DNA of 64,000 nucleotides from Halopseudomonas pelagia (GCF_009497895.1 NZ_CP033116.1:3906001-3970000), one strand, 5' to 3'. Shown: positions 36,524 to 44,890, numbered from the stretch's first letter. Made by a program: numbers and translations. Notes: generated by a model from the letters alone, not told the origin.

Positions 36524-36979
36524 TCAGAGCCTCAATGTATGCAGCTCGGTCGGCATCGCGCCAACGTCCTGCACTTCGTTGAGGTAGGCACTGGTGGTAG
36601 CCTCCCAGGCATCTTCACTCCAGAGCTCGAACTTGTTCACTTGGCCAACCAGCATGACCTTTTTGTCCAACCCGGCGTATTCGCGCAACAGCGGCGGCAC
36701 AACGAAGCGGCCGTTGCTGTCCAGCTCGATATCATTGGCATTACCGATCAACAGGCGCTGCATGCGCTTCACCTGAGGATTGATGTTAGGCAGGTTGCCG
36801 AGGGTTTCTTCAATCTCATCCCACTCAGCCTGGGGATAGATCCACAGGCAACGATCTTCCAGAGCAATGGTCGCAACCAATTGACCACCGCAAGCGCCCA
36901 GGAGCCGGTCGCGATAACGCGCAGGCATCGCCAGTCGCCCTTTGGCGTCCAGATTGATGGCGTTGGCTCCTCGGAACAC
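36524..36979 (-). CDS. mraZ: Transcriptional regulator MraZ
   Basis: 151 residues from a GTG start with AGGGGA upstream. Two AbrB-like (SpoVT) half domains: [24 protein letters not shown], and [29 protein letters not shown]. MraZ rings bind tandem TGGG boxes in front of their own gene and repress the dcw cluster. Such boxes are visible at 37035-37060. It is the first gene of the dcw operon, the cluster's main control point. Confidence 0.96.
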   Translation of the reverse strand: MFRGANAINLDAKGRLAMPARYRDRLLGACGGQLVATIALEDRCLWIYPQAEWDEIEETLGNLPNINPQVKRMQRLLIGNANDIELDSNGRFVVPPLLREYAGLDKKVMLVGQVNKFELWSEDAWEATTSAYLNEVQDVGAMPTELHTLRL

Positions 36980-37034
36980 GTTGATCGCTTCCCCTGATGA
37001 AAATGCTGCTTATCGGGCGTCTTTTACCAAAACA

Positions 37035-37060
37035 ACCCACTTTTACCCACTTCATACCAC
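37035..37060 (-). promoter_or_regulatory. MraZ operator (three TGGG-type direct repeats)
   Basis: Read on the minus strand: GTGGTATGAA, GTGGGTAAAA, GTGGGT, i.e. three boxes at an exact 10-base period. This is the pattern MraZ binds in other bacteria. The boxes lie just after the predicted start point of the mra promoter and 56 bases before the mraZ start, which suits autorepression. Confidence 0.8.
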
Positions 37061-37068
37061 TTCGGCAC

Positions 37069-37098
37069 ACTATAGGAACCCGACGCAGGCACCGTCAA
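37069..37098 (-). promoter_or_regulatory. Sigma-70 promoter of the mraZ/dcw cluster
   Basis: Minus strand: -35 TTGACG (37093-37098), 18-base spacer, -10 TATAGT (37069-37074). Start point about 37062, immediately before the MraZ boxes, leaving a leader of about 80 bases. The stretch 36980-37294 holds this control region and otherwise no gene; a small palindrome (ATGGAT-GCC-ATCCAT, about 37205-37220) is also present. Confidence 0.7.
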
Positions 37099-37294
37099 GT
37101 AAGGAGTTCACGAAAAAAGTGTTATGTGGCAGGGGTTTAGTAGCAAAAACAGGGGTATTGAAGAGATATGACCTTAACTATCCGGGATCAACTTCATAAC
37201 CTACAGATGGATGCCATCCATAGTTAAAGTGAATTATCACGATTAAGATTTTTTTGATCTAACAGGAGGGGTTTTGACGACGAGAGATAAAAAT

Positions 37295-37647
<353 letters not shown>

Positions 37648-37654
37648 AGGAGCA

Positions 37655-37683
37655 AGGTTAGCCGGGTTCGGCGTCAGCGGCAA
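37655..37683 (-). promoter_or_regulatory. rnpB promoter (candidate)
   Basis: Minus strand: -35 TTGCCG (37678-37683), 17-base spacer, -10 TAACCT (37655-37660), ending 7 bases before the predicted 5' end of the RNA. Confidence 0.55.
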
Positions 37684-37698
37684 GTGGAGTATAGCGGC

Positions 37699-37713
37699 GC
37701 ACCATAACAGTGC
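37699..37713 (+). promoter_or_regulatory. Candidate NtrC binding site 1
   Basis: GCAC, seven bases, GTGC: the exact inverted repeat and spacing of NtrC sites. Centre about 130 bases before the predicted sigma-54 start point. It is also just upstream of the divergent rnpB promoter. Confidence 0.5.
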
Positions 37714-37766
37714 TTGCCGCGCACCACCTCGAGGCAGAAAATTCCCGGTTCGCCCCGGCGCTTTGT

Positions 37767-37781
37767 GCTCCATTGCAGTGC
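37767..37781 (+). promoter_or_regulatory. Candidate NtrC binding site 2
   Basis: GCTC, seven bases, GTGC, flanked by T and A as in TGCAC-N7-GTGCA; one mismatch to the consensus. Centre about 63 bases before the predicted start point. Confidence 0.45.
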
Positions 37782-37809
37782 AGCCCCCGGATAGCTGTAA
37801 TTGTCAGCG

Positions 37810-37826
37810 TTGGCACAACCCCTGCA
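37810..37826 (+). promoter_or_regulatory. Sigma-54 promoter of the guanidine operon (candidate)
   Basis: TTGGCAC (-24) and CTGCA (-12), with the invariant GG and GC separated by exactly 10 bases. Start point about 37837, 90 bases before the riboswitch. Sigma-54 with NtrC is the usual nitrogen-limitation control and fits a nitrogen-scavenging operon. The span 37648-37928 contains only regulatory sites, no gene. Confidence 0.6.
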
Positions 37827-37928
37827 TTGTTTAACCTCGCATACGAGATCCGGGTCTGTCTGACCCCAACAACGTAGCCTAGCCTGGCCGGGCCTCGCCC
37901 CCGGGTTAAATACAAATTGGCACCAATG

Positions 37929-38024
37929 GACAACTAGGGTTCCGATCTGCCTGGCAGATGACTGGTCCGAGAGTTGTCGACCTCCGCGAGGGGGTTACAC
38001 GGCGGGATAAAAGCCCGGGAGAGC
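37929..38024 (+). promoter_or_regulatory. Guanidine-I riboswitch (ykkC class)
   Basis: Conserved ykkC blocks are present in order: CTAGGGTTCCG, ACTGGTCCGAGAG, ACACGGCGGG, and ATAAAAGCCCGGGAGAG. Outer stem GACAACT (37929-37935) pairs with AGTTGTC (37972-37978); an inner hairpin ATCTG/CAGAT lies between, and a CCTC/GAGG stem follows. Guanidinium binding to this class switches gene expression on. No U-tract terminator follows, so control may be at translation. This RNA is the strongest evidence that the operon handles guanidine, not urea. Confidence 0.93.
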
Positions 38025-38069
38025 CTCAGACAGCTGAGATCTCGTTACCTGTAACCCGTGGAGACTGCC

Positions 38070-38150
38070 ATGCCTGTCGTACCTTTATTCCAGATTGTCT
38101 CGCCGCTGCGCACTTTCCCTCTGGCAGGGAGCCGTCTATGTCGCGTCTGA
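38070..38150 (+). CDS. Possible 26-codon upstream ORF (leader peptide)
   Basis: ATG at 38070 has GTGGAG seven bases upstream and encodes MPVVPLFQIVSPLRTFPLAG followed by SRLCRV. Its TGA (38148-38150) overlaps an in-frame ATG of the permease (codon 5) as TGATG, the usual form of coupled re-initiation. It lies between the riboswitch and the first transporter gene. It may be a real small protein, a translational coupling device, or chance. No homologue is recognised. Confidence 0.35.
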   Translation: MPVVPLFQIVSPLRTFPLAGSRLCRV

Positions 38151-38956
38151 TGAACCGCAAACCCGGCCGCGTACTGCATCTGGGTCTGGTGCTGTTGCCC
38201 TTCGCCCTGCTGCTATTGCTATACCTCGCAAGCTCGCAGGCACGCCTGGCAGACAATCCCAACGATAAGCTGTTACCGAGCTTTACCCAGATGGCCGACG
38301 CGGTCGATCGCATGGCCTTTACCCCGGACAAACGCACTGGCGCCTATCTCTGGTGGGACGACACCAGCGCCAGTCTGAAACGTCTGGGTACCGGTCTGGG
38401 CATCGCTGCAGTAACCAGCCTGGTGCTCGGCATGGCCATGTTGATTCCACTGCTGCGCAATCCGCTGTCGCCGCTGGTAACGGTAATCTCGATGATTCCG
38501 CCGCTGTCGATTCTACCCATTCTGTTTATCGTGCTGGGCTTGGGCGAGCTGTCCAAGGTCATGCTGATCGTCATCGGTATAACACCGGTGCTGATCCGCG
38601 ATATGCAACAACGGGTCAGCGAGATACCCACCGAGCTGCTGGTCAAGGCGCAGACCCTGGGCGCCAATACCTGGCAGGTACTGATCCGCGTCGTGCTGCC
38701 GCAACTGCTGCCCCGGCTTCTGCAGGGCTTGTGCCTAGCACTGGGGCCGGCCTGGCTGTTTCTGATCGCCGCGGAAGCCATTGCCTCCACCGACGGCCTG
38801 GGCTACCGCATCTTTCTGGTCCGCCGTTACCTGGCCATGGACGTGATTCTGCCCTATGTCGCCTGGATCACACTGCTGGCCTTCATCATGGATCGCGCGC
38901 TGAAAGGCATTTGCCGGGCGCTCTTTCCCTGGTTCGAACCCAAGGGAGCGCATTGA
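38138..38956 (+). CDS. ABC transporter permease, nitrate/taurine type (guanidine-linked)
   Basis: 272 residues from ATG 38138 (AGGGAG six bases upstream). About six membrane segments of the SsuC/TauC/NrtB permease fold, with the cytoplasmic EAA-type loop at VKAQTLGANTWQVLIRVVLPQLLP. The sequence resembles permeases encoded in 'urea carboxylase' clusters behind guanidine-I riboswitches. The substrate is inferred from context. No periplasmic binding protein is encoded next to it, which is unusual for this family. Confidence 0.85.
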   Translation: MSRLMNRKPGRVLHLGLVLLPFALLLLLYLASSQARLADNPNDKLLPSFTQMADAVDRMAFTPDKRTGAYLWWDDTSASLKRLGTGLGIAAVTSLVLGMAMLIPLLRNPLSPLVTVISMIPPLSILPILFIVLGLGELSKVMLIVIGITPVLIRDMQQRVSEIPTELLVKAQTLGANTWQVLIRVVLPQLLPRLLQGLCLALGPAWLFLIAAEAIASTDGLGYRIFLVRRYLAMDVILPYVAWITLLAFIMDRALKGICRALFPWFEPKGAH

Positions 38957-38957
38957 T

Positions 38958-39767
38958 ATGAGCGCCATCTCCATTCAGAACGTCTGGCAGCAGTACGATG
39001 ATAACGTCGTGCTGGAAAACCTTAACCTGGACGTCGCCAGTGGCGAGTTCATCACCATGGTTGGCGCCTCCGGCTGCGGCAAATCAACCTTCCTGCGTTT
39101 GCTGTTAGGTCAGGAAAAACCCAGCAAGGGTCAAATCCTGCTGGACGGCGAGCCGCTGGCTGCCGAACCCGGCCCGGAGCGTGGCGTGGTATTTCAGCGC
39201 TACTCGGTCTTCCCGCACCTGACGGTACTGGGCAACGTGATGCTCGGGCTCGAACTGCAGAGCTCGCCCTTGCTCGGACGCCTGTTCGGCAGCCAGCGCA
39301 AGGAGGCCCGTGATCGCAGCGTGGCCATACTCGAGTCGGTCGGCCTTGGTCATGCGTTGAATCAGTATCCGCATGCCCTGTCCGGCGGTATGCAACAGCG
39401 TCTGGCGATTGCCCAGGCGCTGGTCAAAACGCCGCGCATATTGTTGCTGGATGAACCCTTCGGCGCACTCGATCCCGGCATCCGCAAGGACATGCATGAG
39501 CTCTTGCTGTCCCTGTGGAAGAAATCCGGCCTCACGGTATTCATGGTCACCCATGACCTGAGCGAAGGCTTCACCTTGGGTACCCGCCTGATGGTATTCG
39601 ACAAGACCCGTATCGACCCGCAGGCCCCCGGCGCCTATGGCGCGCGCATCACCTACGACATTCCCCTGAACAGTGATCGACTGGCAGCCCGCGCCGCACT
39701 GGATGCGCTGCCGGAGCGCATTACTGGCAAAGCGGCGACACCTGATCTGCAAGGAGCTTCTGCATGA
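38958..39767 (+). CDS. ABC transporter ATP-binding protein, nitrate/taurine type (guanidine-linked)
   Basis: 269 residues, starting 1 base after the permease stop. Walker A GASGCGKSTFLRLLLG, Q-loop VVFQRYSVFPHLT, signature LSGGMQQRLAIAQAL, Walker B RILLLDEPFGALD and switch His in VTHDLSEG are all intact, so it should be an active ATPase. It pairs with the permease just upstream. It overlaps the next gene by 4 bases. Confidence 0.88.
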   Translation: MSAISIQNVWQQYDDNVVLENLNLDVASGEFITMVGASGCGKSTFLRLLLGQEKPSKGQILLDGEPLAAEPGPERGVVFQRYSVFPHLTVLGNVMLGLELQSSPLLGRLFGSQRKEARDRSVAILESVGLGHALNQYPHALSGGMQQRLAIAQALVKTPRILLLDEPFGALDPGIRKDMHELLLSLWKKSGLTVFMVTHDLSEGFTLGTRLMVFDKTRIDPQAPGAYGARITYDIPLNSDRLAARAALDALPERITGKAATPDLQGASA

Positions 39768-40492
39768 CTATCCCAGCGCCTCTGCGCACCACACTATTTG
39801 AAGAAACACTGCCCGGTGGTGGCCACACCTCGTTCGTGCTAAAGCGCGGCCAACTGCTACGCCTGACCGATATAGAAGGCAGCGCCAATGTCAGCATGAT
39901 GCTGTTCAACGCCCATGAAAAAAGTGAGCGCCTGAACCTGCCAGACAGCCTCAAGTGCCAACACACCGCCAAACTCACCGCCGGCCACTGCCTGTATTCC
40001 GACATGGGCCGGGTGCTGGCCGCCATCGTCACCGATACCTGTGGGTGGAGTGACAGTTTCGGCGGTGTACTGAATGCCGAAGAGGTCAAAGCCCACTATG
40101 GCGAAGGCCGCTATCAGGAACTGCGCAACGGTTTCTTCCGCAACGGTGTAGATAATCTGCTGGTGGAGATGGGTAAGTGGAACATGAACCTCGCGGATCT
40201 TCTGATGACGCTGAACCTGTTCAGCAAGGTCACCATCGATGCGGAAGGTCGCTTTCAATTCCACGCGAATAATTCCGCTGCCGGCGATCTGATAGAGCTC
40301 TACGCACCGATGGATACCCTCGTGGTACTGACCGCACTCCAACACCCCATGGATCCGAATCCGCAGTACGCACCCAAACCGGTCCAGCTCAGCTGGCATC
40401 AGGTCGCCGATGACGGCATCACCGTGCTCTGCCGCAACACCCGCGCAGAAAATGTGCGCGGCCTGTACAACACCGATCGCATTCACCTCTGA
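39764..40492 (+). CDS. DUF1989 protein, urea carboxylase-associated type 2 (probable carboxyguanidine deiminase subunit)
   Basis: 242 residues, DUF1989 family. Proteins of this pair, once called urea carboxylase-associated, were shown to be the two subunits of carboxyguanidine deiminase (CgdA/CgdB), which turns carboxyguanidine into allophanate and ammonia. Here the conserved TDTCG motif (C93) is kept, but the His that follows it in the partner protein is replaced (GWSD, residues 94-97). It may therefore be the non-catalytic partner; this is inference. Which of CgdA or CgdB it is was not decided. Confidence 0.8.
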   Translation: MTIPAPLRTTLFEETLPGGGHTSFVLKRGQLLRLTDIEGSANVSMMLFNAHEKSERLNLPDSLKCQHTAKLTAGHCLYSDMGRVLAAIVTDTCGWSDSFGGVLNAEEVKAHYGEGRYQELRNGFFRNGVDNLLVEMGKWNMNLADLLMTLNLFSKVTIDAEGRFQFHANNSAAGDLIELYAPMDTLVVLTALQHPMDPNPQYAPKPVQLSWHQVADDGITVLCRNTRAENVRGLYNTDRIHL

Positions 40493-40502
40493 GGGCCACA
40501 CC

Positions 40503-41141
40503 ATGACACTGACCCACAGCGACAAACAGCCAGACAACGCCAGCTTGCGCAGCCACATTGCCGCTGGCGAACCCTTCATGCTCGACATCAAGGCCGGCCA
40601 GACCGTGCGCTTGCTGGATCTGGAGGGCAATCAGGCTGTAGATACACTGTTCTACAGCGCCAGCAACCCGCGTGAACGCTATGACGTGCAACGCACCCTG
40701 CGCCGTCAGAACAGCGTCTACCTGACCGCGGGAAGCGTGCTCTACAGCAACATGGGCAACCCGATGCTGACCATCAGCGCCGACACCTGTGGCCGCCACG
40801 ACACCCTCGGTGGCGCCTGCGCTCAGGAAAGCAATACCGTGCGCTATGCGCTGAACACCCGCTATATGCACAGCTGCCGCGACAACTTTCTGCGCGCCAG
40901 CCTGCATGACGGGCGCCTGACCAAGGCCGACATCAGCGCCAATATCAACTTCTTCATGAACGTGCCGGTCACGCCCGAAGGCGGCTTGACCTTTGAAGAC
41001 GGCATTTCCGGCGCGGGCAAATACGTCGAGCTGGTCGCACACATGGACATCATTATCCTGATTTCCAACTGCCCGCAGCTGAATAATCCGTGCAACGGCT
41101 ATAACCCGACGCCGGCGGAAATACTGGTCTGGGACCAGTAA
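40503..41141 (+). CDS. DUF1989 protein, urea carboxylase-associated type 1 (probable carboxyguanidine deiminase subunit)
   Basis: 212 residues from ATG 40503 (GAGGG upstream), 10 bases after its paralogue. It keeps a full putative metal motif DTCGRHD (C96, H99, D100) and a second conserved Cys in HSCRDNF (C125). It is thus the better candidate for the catalytic subunit of the carboxyguanidine deiminase heteromer. The product, allophanate, would need an allophanate hydrolase, which is not in this window. Confidence 0.82.
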   Translation: MTLTHSDKQPDNASLRSHIAAGEPFMLDIKAGQTVRLLDLEGNQAVDTLFYSASNPRERYDVQRTLRRQNSVYLTAGSVLYSNMGNPMLTISADTCGRHDTLGGACAQESNTVRYALNTRYMHSCRDNFLRASLHDGRLTKADISANINFFMNVPVTPEGGLTFEDGISGAGKYVELVAHMDIIILISNCPQLNNPCNGYNPTPAEILVWDQ

Positions 41142-41170
41142 GTCGCGCGCCTCCAGCTAACAACGGTATA

Positions 41171-41219
41171 GCTCCGGGACGACCCAGGGAGCATTAAGTA
41201 GTGAACCAGGACGACCTGG
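41171..41219 (+). other. Twin ACGA-loop hairpins before the carboxylase gene
   Basis: Two stems in the 91-base spacer: GCTCC-GGG/CCC-GGAGC (41171-41192, with a 2-base bulge) and CCAGG/CCTGG (41206-41219), both closed by the loop ACGA. The second lies 13 bases before the ATG, next to the GAGGAA ribosome site. They could affect mRNA processing or translation of the carboxylase. Confidence 0.4.
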
Positions 41220-41232
41220 CCGAGGAACAACC

Positions 41233-44200
41233 ATGTTCGATACCTTGTTGATTGCCAACCGCGGCGCCATTGCCTGCCGCATCCTGCGCACCTTGAAAAG
41301 CCTCGACGTTCGCGGCGTGGCCGTGTATTCCGAAGCCGATGCAGCGAGCCTGCACCTTCAGCAGGCCGAAGAGGCAATCTCCCTCGGCGAAGGCGCCGCA
41401 ACCGGGACTTATTTGGATGTTCAAAAAATCCTCAATGCCGCCCGGCAAAGCGGCGCCCAGGCAATTCACCCAGGCTACGGCTTCCTCTCGGAAAACGCCG
41501 CTTTCGCCGAGGCCTGTGAGGCGGCGGGCATCGCCTTTGTTGGCCCGACCCCGGAACAGCTGCGAGTGTTCGGCCTCAAGCACACCGCCCGCGCGCTGGC
41601 CAAACAGCATGGTGTTCCCATGCTCGAAGGTACTGAGCTACTGGACAGCGTGGCTGCAGCGCTCACCGCTGCCGAGCAGGTCGGCTACCCAATCATGCTG
41701 AAAAGTACCGCAGGTGGCGGCGGCATCGGCATGCGTGTGTGCTGGAACGCCACCGAGTTGAGTGATGCCTTTGAAACGGTCAAACGTCTGGGTCAGAACA
41801 ACTTCAGCGATGCCGGTGTATTTATCGAAAAATACATCCAGCGTGCCCGGCATCTGGAGGTACAGGTATTCGGCGATGGTCAGGGCGGCGTGCTGGCTCT
41901 GGGCGTGCGCGACTGCTCGGTGCAGCGGCGCAATCAGAAAGTGGTTGAGGAAACCCCCGCACCCAATCTGCCGGAGGGTATGGCGGATGCGCTGTGCGAG
42001 GCCGCGATCCAGCTGGCCAGCGCCGTGCAATACCGCAGCGCCGGTACTGTGGAGTTTGTCTACGACAGCGAAGCCGCACAATTCTATTTCCTCGAGGTCA
42101 ACACCCGTCTGCAGGTGGAGCACGGCGTTACCGAGCAGGTCTGGGGTGTGGACCTGGTGCGCTGGATGATCGAGCTGGCGGCCGGCGATCTGCCGCCGCT
42201 GGCCGAACTGGGCAAGGACCTGAAAGCCCAGGGCCATGCCATCCAGGCGCGGGTGTATGCCGAGGATCCTGGCCGCGATTTCCAGCCCTGCCCCGGTTTG
42301 CTGACCGCGGTGAACTTTCCGGACGCCAACGGGCAAGCCTTGCGCATCGATACCTGGGTGGAAGCCGGTTGCGAGATCCCGCCCTACTTTGATCCGATGA
42401 TCGCCAAGATCATCTGCTGGGAACCTACCCGAGAAGCAGCCCGCGCCGCCCTGCACAGCACCCTTGGCGCCACGCAGCTGTATGGCGTAGAAACCAATAT
42501 CGAATATATTCGCCAGATTCTGCTGGATACGCCCTTTGCCAGCGGGGAACCCTGGACCCGCTGTCTGGAGCAGCTTAGTTATCAGGCCAATACCTTCGAA
42601 GTGGTCAGTGGTGGTACGCAAACCACCGTGCAGGACGTACCCGGTCGTCTCGGCTACTGGGCTGTTGGCGTACCGCCTTCCGGGCCGATGGATAATCTCG
42701 CGTTAAGATTGGGCAACCGTCTGCTGAACAATCCGAGCGACGCCGCCGGCCTGGAAATCACCATGACCGGCCCAACGCTGAAGTTCAACACCGATGCGGT
42801 GGTCGCGGTGACCGGTGCCGAGATCCCGCTGCACGTTGATGGCGAGCCGCAGCCGATGCATACCAGTCTGCTGATCAAGGCTGGCAGCCAAATGGCCCTG
42901 GGCACCATTCTTGGCACGGGGGCGCGCAGCTATCTTTCACTGCGTGGCGGCGTGCAGGTGCCGAATTATCTGGGCAGCAAAAGCACCTTCACCCTGGGCC
43001 AGTTTGGTGGGCATGCCGGTCGCGCGCTGCGCACGGGTGACGTGCTGCATCTACCGGCACTAACTGATGCCCACGCAGGCGAGAGTCTGGCCGAGGACAT
43101 GCGCACCAGCTTGCCGGCCGTCAGAGAACTGCGCGTAATCTACGGCCCGCACGCGGCGCCAGAATATTTTACCCAGGCGTATATGCAGCGGTTTCTGGAT
43201 ACCGACTGGGAAGTGCATTTCAACTCCAGCCGCACCGGCGTACGACTGATCGGACCCAAACCCGAGTGGGTGCGCGAAGACGGCGGCGAGGCCGGACTGC
43301 ACCCCTCGAATATTCATGACAACCCCTACGCCATCGGCGCCGTGGACTTTACCGGCGACATGCCGGTGATCCTCGGTCCTGATGGGCCGAGCCTGGGCGG
43401 CTTCGTTTGCCCGGTGAGCATCATTGAGGCCGATCTGTGGCAGATGGGCCAGCTCAAGGCTGGCGACCGGGTACGCTTTATCCCGGTAGCGCTGGAAACC
43501 GCACGCGAACTGGCTGTGCTGCGTAACCAGGCCATCCAGCAGTTGCAGCCGCTTTGCCCCGCCAGCAGCACTGCGGTCGTGCCGGAATCACCGATCGTGC
43601 TGGATATCGGCGAAGACGATACGCGCCTGGTCGCGCGGCTGTCCGGCGATACTCATCTATTGTTGGAAATTGGCCAGCCAGAGCTCGACCTGGTGCTGCG
43701 CTTTCGCGGGCACGCGCTGATGCAATCGCTGGAGGCGATGCAGTTGCCGGGCGTGAACGATCTGACGCCGGGCATACGCTCGCTGCAGGTGCACTATCAG
43801 CCGGAGACGCTCCCGATAGATCGGTTGCTGCGCATCGTCGAGGATGCCTGGGAAGCGGTCTGTAGCGCACGGGATCTCAAGGTGCCCTCGCGCATCGTGC
43901 ACCTGCCGCTGTCCTGGGACGATCCGGCGTGCCAACTGGCCATCGACAAGTACATGACCACCGTGCGCAAGGACGCCCCCTGGTGCCCGAGCAACCTGGA
44001 ATTCATTCGCCGCATCAATGATCTGCCGAATCTGGATGAGGTCTACCGGACCGTGTTCGAGGCCAGCTATCTGGTCATGGGCCTGGGCGACGTGTACCTG
44101 GGCGCACCGGTCGCCACACCGTTGGACCCGCGCCACCGCCTGGTCACCACCAAATACAACCCGGCCCGCACCTGGACTGCGGAGAACTCGGTGGGCATCG

Positions 44201-44835
44201 GTGGCGCTTATATGTGTGTGTACGGCATGGAAGGGCCTGGCGGCTACCAGTTCGTCGGCCGCACGCTGCAGATGTGGAATCGCTACCGTGAAGTCGAGGC
44301 CTTTGGTGGCATGCCCTGGCTGCTACGGTTTTTCGACCAGATCCGTTTTTACCCCGTCAGCGCCGATGAATTGCAGGTGATTCGCCGCGAATTCCCGCTG
44401 GGACGCTACCCGCTACGCATTGAAGAAACCGAACTGCGCCTGAATGATTACCAGGCTTTTCTCGATCAGGAGGCAGACGGTATTCAGGCATTTCGCCAGC
44501 AACAGCAGGCCGCGTTCAGGGCCGAGCGGGAGCGCTGGATTGCCAGCGGGCAGGCCAATTACGAAAGTGAAGAAGCCACCCCCGAAGACACTGAAGAAGC
44601 CCCGCTGCTGGCTGATCAGCAGGGGGTCGAGAGCCACATCGCCGGCAACCTGTGGCAGGTTCAGGTCGAGCAAGGCGCTCAGGTCAAGGCCGGGGATGTG
44701 CTGGTAATTCTGGAGTCGATGAAGATGGAAATACCCGTGGTCGCGCCCTGCGACGGGGTAGTCAGTTCAATCCACGTGCAGCCCGGCTCCGCGGTGCGTG
44801 CCGGCCAGCGGGTGCTGGTACTGCAACAGGCTTGA
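41233..44835 (+). CDS. Biotin-dependent guanidine (urea-type) carboxylase
   Basis: 1200 residues. Biotin carboxylase domain (1-450; ATP-grasp loop STAGGGGIGMRV, EVNTRLQVEHGVTE), then KipI/KipA-like carboxyltransferase halves (about 460-1100; LHPSNIHDNPYAIGAVDFTG), and a biotinyl domain with ESMKMEIP and biotinyl-Lys at 1164. This is the urea carboxylase architecture without fused allophanate hydrolase. Enzymes encoded behind guanidine-I riboswitches with DUF1989 genes prefer guanidine, forming carboxyguanidine. An Asp (D705) sits in GAVDFTGD, where urea-specific enzymes may have Asn; this needs alignment. ATG has GAGGAA upstream. Confidence 0.9.
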   Translation: MFDTLLIANRGAIACRILRTLKSLDVRGVAVYSEADAASLHLQQAEEAISLGEGAATGTYLDVQKILNAARQSGAQAIHPGYGFLSENAAFAEACEAAGIAFVGPTPEQLRVFGLKHTARALAKQHGVPMLEGTELLDSVAAALTAAEQVGYPIMLKSTAGGGGIGMRVCWNATELSDAFETVKRLGQNNFSDAGVFIEKYIQRARHLEVQVFGDGQGGVLALGVRDCSVQRRNQKVVEETPAPNLPEGMADALCEAAIQLASAVQYRSAGTVEFVYDSEAAQFYFLEVNTRLQVEHGVTEQVWGVDLVRWMIELAAGDLPPLAELGKDLKAQGHAIQARVYAEDPGRDFQPCPGLLTAVNFPDANGQALRIDTWVEAGCEIPPYFDPMIAKIICWEPTREAARAALHSTLGATQLYGVETNIEYIRQILLDTPFASGEPWTRCLEQLSYQANTFEVVSGGTQTTVQDVPGRLGYWAVGVPPSGPMDNLALRLGNRLLNNPSDAAGLEITMTGPTLKFNTDAVVAVTGAEIPLHVDGEPQPMHTSLLIKAGSQMALGTILGTGARSYLSLRGGVQVPNYLGSKSTFTLGQFGGHAGRALRTGDVLHLPALTDAHAGESLAEDMRTSLPAVRELRVIYGPHAAPEYFTQAYMQRFLDTDWEVHFNSSRTGVRLIGPKPEWVREDGGEAGLHPSNIHDNPYAIGAVDFTGDMPVILGPDGPSLGGFVCPVSIIEADLWQMGQLKAGDRVRFIPVALETARELAVLRNQAIQQLQPLCPASSTAVVPESPIVLDIGEDDTRLVARLSGDTHLLLEIGQPELDLVLRFRGHALMQSLEAMQLPGVNDLTPGIRSLQVHYQPETLPIDRLLRIVEDAWEAVCSARDLKVPSRIVHLPLSWDDPACQLAIDKYMTTVRKDAPWCPSNLEFIRRINDLPNLDEVYRTVFEASYLVMGLGDVYLGAPVATPLDPRHRLVTTKYNPARTWTAENSVGIGGAYMCVYGMEGPGGYQFVGRTLQMWNRYREVEAFGGMPWLLRFFDQIRFYPVSADELQVIRREFPLGRYPLRIEETELRLNDYQAFLDQEADGIQAFRQQQQAAFRAERERWIASGQANYESEEATPEDTEEAPLLADQQGVESHIAGNLWQVQVEQGAQVKAGDVLVILESMKMEIPVVAPCDGVVSSIHVQPGSAVRAGQRVLVLQQA

Positions 44836-44890
44836 GCATCGGACGCGGGCGGCGTAGCAAGGGAGTGCTGCACCGTTCTGTCGTTTTACC

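Noticed and set aside
41638..42621. 327-codon minus-strand frame inside the carboxylase
   Set aside because: Antisense to a well-conserved biotin carboxylase domain; composition typical of a shadow frame.
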